Positions 45,202-54,911 are shown, counted from the first letter of the stretch. The stretch is DNA of 64,000 nucleotides from CAWCUK01 sp963798775 (GCA_963798775.1 CAWCUK010000001.1:682001-746000); one strand, 5' to 3'. Made by a program: numbers and translations. The notes: a model not told the origin generated them from the sequence alone.

Positions 45202-45225
45202 AAATAAAATATTATTTTTGCGGGA

Positions 45226-46599
45226 CTATAAAGTTTGGATTTTTCTCATCCAGTTATCATCTCTTAATTCACCGCGTTTTGTTGAAGAAAGCAGTGAATA
45301 ATCAGAGAAACCGGAAAGATCTGCAAATACAAAATAAACTCCGCCTTCTATTTGTTCATATCTCCATATTTCATAGGGTTTGGTATCAACCTGGTTTGGG
45401 TGACGCTCAATTTCGGAAGGTTCACCATAAAGAATTAAAACTCTGCCTCTATCGGTTCTCCATCCTTTTTTCTGGATATTAGAATATTTCCTATTTGCTT
45501 CGGCTACACGTTCAAAATACTCTTTTTTGTATTCATTCTGGGGAGTATCCAAATTTGTATCGCGGGCTTTCCAAAAATTAAAAAGAAAATTTCTTTTCCC
45601 TTCAATATCATTTATAGTTTTCCATTGATCAATTTCTCTATTAGTAGCAACATATTTTGATTCATTGAAAACTTCGTCAAGTTCTTCATCGGACATACCA
45701 ATAAATTCTGACGAGATAACTTGCTGATTATTGTTTACGGAAATAGAAGTATCAACCACGGAAGGATTATAAACATAAACTTTTTTTGTAGAATAAATTG
45801 TAACATTCGCGATACTATCGCTAACAGCCAAAACAAGGCTGTAGGCACCGGAAGTAAATTTGGAAGCGTTAATTGCTCCAACTTCAACCAGTGATTTTGT
45901 ATTGCCGGGAATTATCCGAGTTCTTTTATATACCGTTTGTTTTTTGGTGTTAATTAAATAATAATCAACTTTCAACTGATCGGATTTTGCTGCAAGATCA
46001 TAATTATAAATTTCAGAATAAAAATAAATAACAGGTACAGTGCTTCCGTATAACCCGCTTGGATTCGGGACAACCTCATAAGTATTCTTATAAAAGATTG
46101 ACTGTTGATTTGTAGATTCTTTAATTGAACTTGCTAATTCAATATCGCTTACAGCCAATCTATTATCCGGTAATTTACCGATAGTAAATTTAAAAGAAAC
46201 ACTGTCGATTTTTGTAGAATCATTCGCGTCCCGGCCTTCCAAAGTACCTATATAATCACCGAAAGGAAGTAAAAAACTTATGTTCCCGGTTAAACTCTTT
46301 CCATTTTCTGAATTTGCGGTATCATTTGCCAAACTGCTGAAACCGTAGCTTTTATTAGTTAAAATATTATTTGTCTTTTCGTCTTGTATTTTTACACGTA
46401 AAGAGCCTTTAACTAATAATTGATCACCATTAGACACAATTCGCATTTGCGGCTGATAAAATGCATAGTATATTTCGATCAATCCGCTATTGTTATTATA
46501 ATTAAATCTTGCATAATCATAATCAACGTTAAAAGCAGATTGAGAAAAAGAAAAAGAAGTTAAAAAAATGACGAATATAGATATTATTATTTTTTTCAT
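45226..46599 (-). CDS. GWxTD-domain secreted protein (copy 2)
   Basis: A 457-aa paralog of the protein at 41734-43101 along its full length. The signal peptide is MKKIIISIFVIFLTSFSFSQ. N-terminal FDVDYDYARF-like strands match those of copy 1, as do the middle segments (YKNTYEVVPNPSG). The GWxTD domain includes FLFNFWKARDTNLDT, GWRTDRGRVLILYGEPSEIE, PYEIWRYEQ and ELRDDNWMRKIQTL. The two copies agree best in the last 110 residues. Its upstream neighbour is the PorV-like gene, with a terminator between them. No function is known for the domain. Confidence 0.9.
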   Translation of the reverse strand: MKKIIISIFVIFLTSFSFSQSAFNVDYDYARFNYNNNSGLIEIYYAFYQPQMRIVSNGDQLLVKGSLRVKIQDEKTNNILTNKSYGFSSLANDTANSENGKSLTGNISFLLPFGDYIGTLEGRDANDSTKIDSVSFKFTIGKLPDNRLAVSDIELASSIKESTNQQSIFYKNTYEVVPNPSGLYGSTVPVIYFYSEIYNYDLAAKSDQLKVDYYLINTKKQTVYKRTRIIPGNTKSLVEVGAINASKFTSGAYSLVLAVSDSIANVTIYSTKKVYVYNPSVVDTSISVNNNQQVISSEFIGMSDEELDEVFNESKYVATNREIDQWKTINDIEGKRNFLFNFWKARDTNLDTPQNEYKKEYFERVAEANRKYSNIQKKGWRTDRGRVLILYGEPSEIERHPNQVDTKPYEIWRYEQIEGGVYFVFADLSGFSDYSLLSSTKRGELRDDNWMRKIQTL

Positions 46600-46610
46600 G
46601 GTATTAATAA

Positions 46611-46637
46611 AAAAGGCTGGAAATAATCCAGCCTTTT
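46611..46637 (-). terminator. strong bidirectional-type hairpin after the PorV-like gene
   Basis: 11-bp perfect stem AAAAGGCTGGA / TCCAGCCTTTT with a 5-base loop. On both strands it is followed by T-rich sequence. It separates the PorV-like gene (stop 46660) from GWxTD copy 2 (start 46599). Only 11 bases lie between the stem and the ATG, so copy 2 probably depends on readthrough. Confidence 0.88.
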
Positions 46638-46659
46638 TTCATATTATTTTCTAAATATT

Positions 46660-47694
46660 TTAGAAACCTAATTTTACAGAGAAGACATGGTTAGCATCAA
46701 AATAATGAGCGGTTCTGTATGCGTAATCCACTGCAATGTCTATACCTGCGTTTAATTTTACACCTGCGCCGAATGTTGCACCGAATAATCTTTCCTGATC
46801 CGAATTAGCATCCGGTTCTAAAGAATATCCGCCTCTTAAGAAGAGAATATCTTTGAAAGAAAATTCTGCAGCAGCTTTATAAGCGTCATTAGCAAAGTTA
46901 TTATTTTCAAATGAAGTTGCTATTAAAGCCTTATAATCATTAGCAAAATTTTTGACATATGCCAGTCCCAACATTAATTGAGAAGGAAGTTCAAATCCGG
47001 CGGCATCAATTTTATAATTTTGAGTACCCCTTAAACCGCTTGAATTGGTTGCTTGTCTTAAAAGATCAGGGCCGTCAAAAGACATTTGCGGGCCAAAATT
47101 TTTAAGAACCACACCAAGCTGCAGTCCTTCAATGTTAGCTAATCCATTATATTGAACGCCGACATCAACGGATATACCGGATGCGCTTGTTCTCATAATT
47201 TTTTCTGTTACTAAATTAGCGGTAACACCAACATTTATTCTATCGGTTAATGCGTTTGCATAAGATAATCCAACAGTTACAAAAGTCGGTGAAAAAGTAG
47301 CGCCGGTACCTTCGGAATGTTCAACGGTAGTAACCGGAATATCACCGAATTCAAGAGATTTAACAGAAAATCCCAGTGAACCGAAACCCTCAAAAGAAGT
47401 ACTTATTGCTGCATAAGAAACACCAATATCAGCAATATAATTCATTTGAGAGAAGACTGCTTCTGCACTATGAGTAGATAAACCTAAACCAGCCGGGTTA
47501 TAATAGATTGCGTCAACCCCGTCTAAACCGGCAATATACGCACCGTTAAAGGCTAGACCGCGTGCTCCAACGGGAATCAAAAGTTCTTGAGCCCCAGCTG
47601 TGCCATTCCTCTTGCCTCCGCTTGCAAAAATATCAGCTATCATAATCAATGACAGCAGTGATATTTTTAATATTTTTGAAAAATTCGTAAGCAT
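46660..47694 (-). CDS. PorV/PorQ-family outer-membrane protein
   Basis: A 344-aa barrel protein with signal peptide (MLTNFSKILKISLLSLIMIADIFASG). The family signature GARGLAFNGAYIAGLDGVDAIYYNPAGL is near residues 42-70 (shown here by its ends only: GARGLAFNG and IYYNPAGL). Strands continue to the C-terminal FSVKLGF. PorV shuttles T9SS cargo from the translocon to the attachment complex; PorQ is a relative. Which of the two roles applies cannot be read from sequence, but the gene lies directly downstream of a 1090-aa secreted protein gene, with AAGGAGAT 6 bases before its ATG. Confidence 0.85.
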   Translation of the reverse strand: MLTNFSKILKISLLSLIMIADIFASGGKRNGTAGAQELLIPVGARGLAFNGAYIAGLDGVDAIYYNPAGLGLSTHSAEAVFSQMNYIADIGVSYAAISTSFEGFGSLGFSVKSLEFGDIPVTTVEHSEGTGATFSPTFVTVGLSYANALTDRINVGVTANLVTEKIMRTSASGISVDVGVQYNGLANIEGLQLGVVLKNFGPQMSFDGPDLLRQATNSSGLRGTQNYKIDAAGFELPSQLMLGLAYVKNFANDYKALIATSFENNNFANDAYKAAAEFSFKDILFLRGGYSLEPDANSDQERLFGATFGAGVKLNAGIDIAVDYAYRTAHYFDANHVFSVKLGF

Positions 47695-47735
47695 CTTAAA
47701 ATCTCCTTGTTAATATAAATTGATTATAGATATAT

Positions 47736-47757
47736 AGAGGGAGTTGAATCTCCCTCT
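47736..47757 (-). terminator. hairpin after the 1090-aa protein gene
   Basis: 8-bp perfect stem AGAGGGAG / CTCCCTCT, 6-base loop, 7 bases past the stop at 47764. There is no T run after the stem, so it may be a processing or stabilising structure inside an operon. Confidence 0.45.
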
Positions 47758-47763
47758 TATAAA

Positions 47764-50700
47764 TTATAACCTATCGATATATTGTTGTTCCATAATTACA
47801 GCGATTTTCATTATTTTAGTGCCTATTCCCGGCATATCCAGGTAAGCAAGATAAATACCGCTAGCTATAGGTAGTCCGTCAGAGTTCCTTAAATTCCAAT
47901 CCAAATATTGGTTACTATCTTCTTTTTGCAGGCTGTTTATAAAAACACCGGCAATTGAAAATATTCTTATTGTAATTTTATTCGGAAGATTAGTAAATCT
48001 GACAAATCTTTGATATTTATCTCGTTCAAGGCTATTAGCACCAAAATAAGGATTAGGGAACACACTAATCTTATCCAGATTATTTTTTGCCGCTTCAGCG
48101 CTATTTTGTACCGGAGCTTTAGGAACACCGGTAAAGACATCACCGGGAACTAAAGGTTTTAAAGTTTCAATTCTTAGAACGGTTCCGTCGGCAGGAAGAA
48201 TACCCGGTCCGGTAGCGCTTATAGATAAAGCCCCGAATTTATGCGCGGTATCTTTAGAAGTACCGGAAGTAGTCGGTATATTATCTGCCGGGAAATCAGA
48301 ATTATAAGCAAATATTTGTTCCCAATCATTATTCGGTAATTGTGAATATTTATGATCAGGAATTGCTATAGAAGGATCTGTTCTAGAGAAATCTAATACT
48401 TTTATAGTCAATCTATAATCATCATCAGGAGAATCTATTTTTCTGCCGATATCCCATGCTTCAAACGGAACTGTACCTTCTCCAACGGTATCATCTTTAG
48501 TTACCGGAACAAAGGAGAAAGCATAACCACTGGCATAGAACGGAGATGTACCGGTAAATCTTAATTCATAATCATCATAGCCAATTCCCTCTTTAAGAGT
48601 ACCGCTCTGCCAGTTTAATCTGCTTAAACCGCCTTTTGCTTTAATTGACCATTCTTTAGTTGAATTAAGATGCCCGAGAACATTTATCGGATTTTCAATT
48701 GGTGTACCGCCGGGTCCTTTAACTTCATAAACACCTTTAACATAATATTTCTGATCGCCATGAATTGTTAAAGAATCTCTTAGTACATCCTGAACAAGCA
48801 ACATGAATCCGTCAATAACGGGCTTGCCTGCTGTATCATTAGCCGCAACATAATATGCTTTAGTTACCTCATCTTGAGATAATGTTACGAAATCGGTTCT
48901 GTTTTTTAATAAAGTATCTCCGGTAGTTTTATCAATTAGTGAATAACTTAAAGAGTCACCCGGTTTCGCTAAATCAACAGTATCACCATAAAATACTACA
49001 TTATATTGGTGACCGGTTAAAGCACTCGGGTCAACAATTTTAAATTGTACTTTGGCGGTATTTTTTTTGCCCGCGGTTTGTTCAAGACTGAAGTTATCAC
49101 CTTGATTATATTGATCAACAACATCAACCGCAGGTGTACCAGGACGAACTTCAAGAATAACAGGACTACTTTCCAACACAGGAGGATCACTATATTTTGA
49201 GTAACCATAAGCCGTTACCGCAAAGTAATAAGGATTTCCGTTATAGAGAGGTCCGTTTGTATAAGCATCTTTAGTTATAGTAATGTTTCTCTGTAATCCG
49301 GCATCGTTACCGGCAATAATTGGCTCTTGCGAAATATTACCGCCATTTATTGTAATATAATTATAAGAGAAATTTCGTATATCTTTAACGCTATCTTTAA
49401 TATCATACACACCTAATAATTTAGGATCTGTACCAGTTAAATCTTTGTACTGCCAAACCCGATAGCCTTCGAATTTAAAGTTTTTATCAGGAACAGGAAT
49501 AACATATTCCTGGCCGCTCACATTTAGCCTAATAGTATCAGGCAGAATAGGATCTAATTCATTATAACTTTCCGCGTTCGGTTCCCACCATAAAGTAACC
49601 TGTTGATCGGCGGGAGCAGCGTGAGTAACAGGAGCAGGAGGCGGAGGAGTTAATTTGAAATCTAAATTATACGCAATCTGAGCAGCACCATCTTTTTGTT
49701 TTAAAGCGGTAATACTATTTATATTATCCGCTCCTCTTGCTATTACAATTCCAACTACAACTTCCTGTGTATCACCGGGAGCCATTGTGAAAGGTCCGGA
49801 ACCCATTAAATGTCTTCTGTCATTCGGTTTTGGTCCGCCCGGCCAGCCATCGCCTTCATACCAGCCGGTTCCTTCAACAGGATCACCGGCAAGAATAATT
49901 TTAACTTCCTCACCTGTGTTAGGATCAACAAACGGAGTGCCATTCCAAAGATAACCGGTTAAATAATTATACATTTGAATTGCACCCTGAGGAGTACCTA
50001 ATTCAGGATCTTGATATATAGTACCAGCTTCATTTATATAAAAAGTAAAAGCTGTCATCGGTAAATTTTTATATCCATGTTTCCAAGTTCCGAGAAATTT
50101 TGCACTATCTGCTGCGGTTCCTTCTACAATAGGACCCTGGAAAAAGTCATAACCAATTGCGGGAGGCGCACCGTCATTATAAATATCGTCTGTTGCACTT
50201 CCATTATAGGTATAACCTAAACTTAAGGAAGTATCACAACCGGTAAAATCATCGGCTGCATCTCCTAAATCGGTGTCTGACCAATATCCTACGGTCATGT
50301 CTTTAATAGTGTTAGACCCTTTATTGATAAGAGTATATTTTTTAAATACCATATCACCCAAAGAACCGGTTCTATTAAAGCCAAAAACCGTCATCTGTTG
50401 TTCAAGGCCTAAAGGAAGAGTACCGTATAAATTAGTAGTTTTTGATGCGTCTAGATCATTGGATACACACCATAAAACTTCATCACCGATAAATTGCGGT
50501 TGATCAACGCCGGCGGTATATATTCCATCACCATCCACATCAATATATGGTGCGCCTTCATCTCCGGGCCATTCATTATAATCTTTTTGGTATTGATCTT
50601 TTTCCGGTCCGGGAGGAAGAGATTCCCAATCCTTACGGATCTTATATATTCTATATTTAGAATCACCGGGATCAGCCGCAGTACCATCATCCAATATAGG

Positions 50701-51036
50701 ACCGGCTTCAAGCGAGTGTCTATAAGTACTTCCGCCTACTCTAACTTCACGACCAATTTTGCCGCCCCAAACCAAACCATCCTCAAAGATAGCTCCTTTG
50801 GTTGCGTTAATTCCACCGGGCCAGTAGAAACCCTGCGCGTCAGTTCTAGGATCATGAGACCCGTCGCCATTATTTGAAACCCACATAAAGATTTGGTTAA
50901 TGGCAATATAGTTATAATTATCATTGGTAGTTGTTTTATTTACAGACTTAGCCTTGTCTTCGCCTTTAAAGCCGAGCGAGACTAAACCAAGCAGCAGCAC
51001 AACCAATGGTATATAATTAATTATTTTTTTATTCAT
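47764..51036 (-). CDS. large secreted protein of unknown function, with C-terminal sorting-like domain
   Basis: A 1090-aa protein with a signal-anchor-like N-terminus (IINYIPLVVLLLGLVSLGFKG). Residues about 40-470 form an unfamiliar beta-rich region with acidic Asp/Gly loops (DVDGDGIYTAGVDQP, GDGWPGGPKPNDRRHLMG). About 475-640 and 840-960 contain fibronectin/Ig-like segments. The last about 90 residues (ISVFPNPYFGANS, RFTNLPNKITIRIFSIAGVF, IASGIYLAYLD) have the build of a T9SS type A domain without the canonical YPNPFNP. This predicts surface or extracellular location. Gene order DUF4397, TonB receptor, this protein, PorV-like suggests joint expression. Confidence 0.75.
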   Translation of the reverse strand: MNKKIINYIPLVVLLLGLVSLGFKGEDKAKSVNKTTTNDNYNYIAINQIFMWVSNNGDGSHDPRTDAQGFYWPGGINATKGAIFEDGLVWGGKIGREVRVGGSTYRHSLEAGPILDDGTAADPGDSKYRIYKIRKDWESLPPGPEKDQYQKDYNEWPGDEGAPYIDVDGDGIYTAGVDQPQFIGDEVLWCVSNDLDASKTTNLYGTLPLGLEQQMTVFGFNRTGSLGDMVFKKYTLINKGSNTIKDMTVGYWSDTDLGDAADDFTGCDTSLSLGYTYNGSATDDIYNDGAPPAIGYDFFQGPIVEGTAADSAKFLGTWKHGYKNLPMTAFTFYINEAGTIYQDPELGTPQGAIQMYNYLTGYLWNGTPFVDPNTGEEVKIILAGDPVEGTGWYEGDGWPGGPKPNDRRHLMGSGPFTMAPGDTQEVVVGIVIARGADNINSITALKQKDGAAQIAYNLDFKLTPPPPAPVTHAAPADQQVTLWWEPNAESYNELDPILPDTIRLNVSGQEYVIPVPDKNFKFEGYRVWQYKDLTGTDPKLLGVYDIKDSVKDIRNFSYNYITINGGNISQEPIIAGNDAGLQRNITITKDAYTNGPLYNGNPYYFAVTAYGYSKYSDPPVLESSPVILEVRPGTPAVDVVDQYNQGDNFSLEQTAGKKNTAKVQFKIVDPSALTGHQYNVVFYGDTVDLAKPGDSLSYSLIDKTTGDTLLKNRTDFVTLSQDEVTKAYYVAANDTAGKPVIDGFMLLVQDVLRDSLTIHGDQKYYVKGVYEVKGPGGTPIENPINVLGHLNSTKEWSIKAKGGLSRLNWQSGTLKEGIGYDDYELRFTGTSPFYASGYAFSFVPVTKDDTVGEGTVPFEAWDIGRKIDSPDDDYRLTIKVLDFSRTDPSIAIPDHKYSQLPNNDWEQIFAYNSDFPADNIPTTSGTSKDTAHKFGALSISATGPGILPADGTVLRIETLKPLVPGDVFTGVPKAPVQNSAEAAKNNLDKISVFPNPYFGANSLERDKYQRFVRFTNLPNKITIRIFSIAGVFINSLQKEDSNQYLDWNLRNSDGLPIASGIYLAYLDMPGIGTKIMKIAVIMEQQYIDRL

Positions 51037-51090
51037 TTTTTTAATCTCCGTTATAATTGTTAGATATAAGATTAGGTTTATTTATTTGAA

Positions 51091-53973
51091 TCAATAATTT
51101 AACCTAATACCTAATCTAATCTGTCTCGGTGTTCCAAAATTACCAGAGTTATAATTCAAAGCTTTATAAAGATCTACAAATTGCTGTGCTACTTGACCTC
51201 CATAATTCTCACGAATTCCTTTAACTACTTGCGCACCTGATGGGCTAGTTAAATATCCGGTATCATATGCGTCACCAGACACATTATTTACAGCAACAAC
51301 ATTTTTGGTATTAAGAACATTAACTACCCAAACATAAATGTTTGCATTTAATGGACCTATACTTACTGTTTTATCTACCTTTGCATCTAATTGGAATGTC
51401 CAAGGGGTGGTTGATGCATTTAGAGGTTCGGTCGGTGCTCTTCTATTTCCGAAACTATTTTCATCCCAACGAGTATAGTTGAAACCGCTTGTAAACGAGA
51501 ATAAGAAGTTAGCTCCTAAATTTTGTAACCATTTGCTGCCGAAAATTGAAGGACCATCATCATCAGCAAAACGATAATCAATATTTAAGAAACCTCTGTG
51601 TGCTTGGTTAAAATCAAGAGGTGCAACTTGCTGCGGGAAAAATGGAGTTGCAGTTGGAGATTGCCATATTTGTCTAAATCCGGAAGACGGATTAGAACCG
51701 GTACCTTGTGCATCAGAATAAGTGTAATCGAAGGTAGCAGAAATTCTTTCTACTCTTCTTAAATCAAATTTAAATTCCAAACCTTTAACGGTTGAAAAAT
51801 CACCGTTAACCCATGCATAATATTGTCTGTGGTTTGCGTTTGGATCGGCAAATACCGAACGAATTTGAATCTGATCTTTAATATCTTTATAAAATCCGGT
51901 TACATCAAACGCGAATATATCTCCGATTTGCTGTTTAAATCCGACTTCGTACTGAGTTGTTCTTTCAGGTCTTAAACCAAATCCAACCGGATTTTGAATG
52001 GCGTAACCGCCTCTAATATTGTCGGATATTAAGTTGTAACCTTGGTAAACATCTCTTAATCTAGATTGCTGAACAAATTTACCATACTGAGCATGGAAAA
52101 CTGTTTTATCGGTAACCGGGAAAGAAAAACCTAAACGAGGACTAACTTGTGAAAAAGGTTTAACATCCAGTAATGAATCTTGATTAATTTCACCGGTTGA
52201 GGTAAAAGAAATATTACTAGGATTTTTGAATTCTTTTCCGTCCGTATCAATATAATCAAGTCTTAAACCAGCATTAATAACAAGATCAGAAAATTCCATT
52301 TTATCTTGAATATAATATGCGGCAAACACAGGATGTTTTGCTCCGTTTAATCCTGCATCTAATTTATTTCCGAATGTATCATAACCGTAGTTATCTACTC
52401 TATTATAATGAGCGAATGCAGTTCCATCAGGAATAGATTCGTTCAATCTAAATATTGCAACCGGCGCTAAAGCATAACGGCGGATAGTGTAATATTTAAA
52501 ATCAACACCGGTTTTTAATTCATGATGCTGACCGATTTGATATAATAAATTAGCTTGACCGCCGTAATCAACGGTTCTTTGTTTTCTATAAAAGTCATAA
52601 GGTGTCGGGGCGCTTCCAAACGAAAATCCGAAGGCTTTATAATCTAATGGACCTTGTCCATCGCTATACATAGTAGTTCCAACAGCCGCGTTTGCAATTG
52701 AATCTCCGTAAGCTGTAATATTATGTTTTAAATAATCATCCATATCAACATAATAATCACTGAAGAAATTTAATATCACATCATAAAAAGCTTTATTGCT
52801 TAAAACATGTGTAGCTTTTAAACTTGCTGTAATTGTTTCAGCTTGATGTATACCTGCTCTTGCATAAGTTCTATAATCAGTAATACCAACACCATTATGA
52901 GCTTCATTATTTACATAATTTCCGCTTAACTTCAATGTAACAGGGCTCAAATCCCATGATAAATTACCCTGGAAATTATAAGTGTTATTTGATTGATTTA
53001 ATCGAACTCCGTCAGGATATATTACATTAAAAGTATCTGCTTTTGATCCTAAAGCGGGATCGGTAACATTAGTAAAATTTGCTCCTTGATAGAAAGCAAC
53101 CGGAGATCTTCTGAATATATTATTACCTGCTACAAAAAATTTCAGTTTTTTATATGAAGGTAAAATTGGGCCGCTTAAAGTAGCAACATATTCACTATAA
53201 CCATAGCTGTATGTTCCTAAGAATTTTTTACCGGCACCGCCCGCTAAATTATCGGTTATACCTTCTAAACTGAATTTATATTGTTCGCCGCCGATTTTTG
53301 TAGTAGTTGAAACAATACCCGCGTTAGCGCCGCCGAATTCAGCAGCATAACCGCCGGCTTGAAACTGAATTTCCTGAATTGCGTTTTGGATACCTAAAGT
53401 AGCCGCACCGCCAAAAACAGGATCATTTACCAAAACTCCGTCAACATAATAAGCAACAGCATCAGATCTGCCGCCTCTTACATATAAAGCTCCGCCTTGT
53501 TCAACAACACCCGTTTGGGTACTTACAATAGAGTTTACACCTCTTACGGGTAAATTATCTATATCCTCTGAACGGACGATGTTTACTGAGTTAGTAAGGT
53601 TTTTATTTATTAAAGGTTTAGGAGCTACAATTTCAACAGTTCCTAATTCGTATGTTTCTGAAGGAAGTGCGAAATTGGCTTCCGTAGTAACATTACTCGA
53701 AACTTTAATATTAGATTGAGTGACTTGTTTATAACCTATATATTTAGCAACTAAAGTATAGGTATTTGGCGGAACATTTAATATAATGTACTCACCATCC
53801 ACATTAGTGGCCGCGCCTAAACTTGTTCCTTGTATAAGGATGTTAGCACCAATCAGTGGTTCTCCTGTCTGTAAATCAGTTACTTTCCCAACAACCTTTC
53901 CAGTCTGGGCATACACTGCAACTGTTGACAGCAGAAGGAGAAAACTGAATAAAAATGTAAATTTAACTTTCAT
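51091..53973 (-). CDS. TonB-dependent receptor
   Basis: A complete outer-membrane receptor of 960 aa. The signal peptide (MKVKFTFLFSFLLLLSTVAVYAQ) is followed by a carboxypeptidase-regulatory-like domain (GKVVGKVTDLQTGEPLIGAN, then NVDGEYIILNVPP) at about 24-105. The plug domain has ALYVRGGRSDAVAYYVDGVL and GGYAAEFGGANAGIVST at about 115-235. The 22-strand barrel runs to IRLGIRLNY with an aromatic C-terminus. No SusD gene is adjacent; the neighbours are a DUF4397 lipoprotein (26 bases upstream) and the 1090-aa secreted protein (54 bases downstream). The substrate is unknown. Confidence 0.92.
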   Translation of the reverse strand: MKVKFTFLFSFLLLLSTVAVYAQTGKVVGKVTDLQTGEPLIGANILIQGTSLGAATNVDGEYIILNVPPNTYTLVAKYIGYKQVTQSNIKVSSNVTTEANFALPSETYELGTVEIVAPKPLINKNLTNSVNIVRSEDIDNLPVRGVNSIVSTQTGVVEQGGALYVRGGRSDAVAYYVDGVLVNDPVFGGAATLGIQNAIQEIQFQAGGYAAEFGGANAGIVSTTTKIGGEQYKFSLEGITDNLAGGAGKKFLGTYSYGYSEYVATLSGPILPSYKKLKFFVAGNNIFRRSPVAFYQGANFTNVTDPALGSKADTFNVIYPDGVRLNQSNNTYNFQGNLSWDLSPVTLKLSGNYVNNEAHNGVGITDYRTYARAGIHQAETITASLKATHVLSNKAFYDVILNFFSDYYVDMDDYLKHNITAYGDSIANAAVGTTMYSDGQGPLDYKAFGFSFGSAPTPYDFYRKQRTVDYGGQANLLYQIGQHHELKTGVDFKYYTIRRYALAPVAIFRLNESIPDGTAFAHYNRVDNYGYDTFGNKLDAGLNGAKHPVFAAYYIQDKMEFSDLVINAGLRLDYIDTDGKEFKNPSNISFTSTGEINQDSLLDVKPFSQVSPRLGFSFPVTDKTVFHAQYGKFVQQSRLRDVYQGYNLISDNIRGGYAIQNPVGFGLRPERTTQYEVGFKQQIGDIFAFDVTGFYKDIKDQIQIRSVFADPNANHRQYYAWVNGDFSTVKGLEFKFDLRRVERISATFDYTYSDAQGTGSNPSSGFRQIWQSPTATPFFPQQVAPLDFNQAHRGFLNIDYRFADDDGPSIFGSKWLQNLGANFLFSFTSGFNYTRWDENSFGNRRAPTEPLNASTTPWTFQLDAKVDKTVSIGPLNANIYVWVVNVLNTKNVVAVNNVSGDAYDTGYLTSPSGAQVVKGIRENYGGQVAQQFVDLYKALNYNSGNFGTPRQIRLGIRLNY

Positions 53974-53999
53974 AATTCTTCATCTCCTTTGAATTTTCT

Positions 54000-54785
54000 T
54001 CAATCTCTTGAGCGAACTGGAGGAGGCGTAACCTCATTATTGAAAACCTGAACATTATTCGGATTGCCATATAAGAAAAGATAATATTTCCTATTTGCAC
54101 TAAGAGTTGCCGAATATGTAGTTGTATCTTGTTTTGCTGATTCTACTTTTATATTTATAAAATTAAAAGTATAATCACCGGCCGGAAGATTATTGAAATG
54201 TCTCGCCGTGCCGTATTTAAGCGAACTGGATGAATCAATTAATGTGGAATCGAAAGAAGCTGCAGGAATACTGGCAACAACTTTATATTCTTTTGAGTCA
54301 ACAGTATCAACTGTACTGGAAGCATGAATTAAAACTAGTTGAACACTATCGGCTTTTGAATTGGTATTTATATAGTACTCTCCCTCGTCATAAATAAACA
54401 TGGTAAATGAATTACTTTCAGTTACATCTGATTTATTTCCGCTTACCAAAACATCAACTCTATCATAAGAGATGATATCTAATTCTTTATCAAGTATAAC
54501 GGCATTATTATCGCCGTATACTACAAATCTTCTTTTACCTGACGGAACATCAAAAAACTCAGTGGCGCTTCCTTGCTGAACAGCGTCAAAAGATTTTATA
54601 ATATTACCGTCTTGATCATAAACTTCTACTTTAAAAGTAGAAACATTATTGGAAACATTAACAACCCTGATTGAAGATACAGGGTGCTTAACCGGTTCAA
54701 TATAAGGTTCATCAACACAACTGTAGAGTGTAAAACCTATTATTAGAAGGGTAAGACTTAAAATGCTCTTAAGTTTTAACCGCAT
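54000..54785 (-). CDS. DUF4397-domain lipoprotein
   Basis: A 261-aa lipoprotein (signal MRLKLKSILSLTLLIIGFTLYSC, Cys at residue 23). Two DUF4397-like beta domains follow: SSIRVVNVSNNVSTFKVEVYD near residue 37 with FFDVPSGKRRFVVYG, and VLIHASSTVDTVDSK near 151 with HFNNLPAGDYTFNF. DUF4397 is common in secreted proteins of this phylum and has no known enzymatic role. It lies 26 bases upstream of the TonB receptor gene, occupying the position a SusD would have in a SusCD pair, though it is not SusD. Confidence 0.82.
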   Translation of the reverse strand: MRLKLKSILSLTLLIIGFTLYSCVDEPYIEPVKHPVSSIRVVNVSNNVSTFKVEVYDQDGNIIKSFDAVQQGSATEFFDVPSGKRRFVVYGDNNAVILDKELDIISYDRVDVLVSGNKSDVTESNSFTMFIYDEGEYYINTNSKADSVQLVLIHASSTVDTVDSKEYKVVASIPAASFDSTLIDSSSSLKYGTARHFNNLPAGDYTFNFINIKVESAKQDTTTYSATLSANRKYYLFLYGNPNNVQVFNNEVTPPPVRSRD

Positions 54786-54848
54786 CTTTTACCTCTCAAT
54801 AATTAATTCGATTTTTAATGTTAAATGGAAATAGTCGTTGGAATTCAA

Positions 54849-54886
54849 TAAAAAAGGCAGCTGCCGGTTAAATACCGACAGCTACC
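54849..54886 (-). terminator. intrinsic terminator of the 765-aa T9SS protein gene
   Basis: 13-bp stem with two G-U pairs on the minus strand (arms 54856-54868 and 54874-54886), 5-base loop, then TTTTTTATT. One of the strongest terminators in the window. Confidence 0.9.
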
Positions 54887-54911
54887 ATTTTATATTACTA
54901 ACATTTTCAAA

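Noticed and set aside
47736..47757. Riboswitch or regulatory leader for the PorV-like gene
   Set aside because: It lies downstream of that gene's upstream neighbour as a simple stem with no conserved core, so a 3' structure is more likely.
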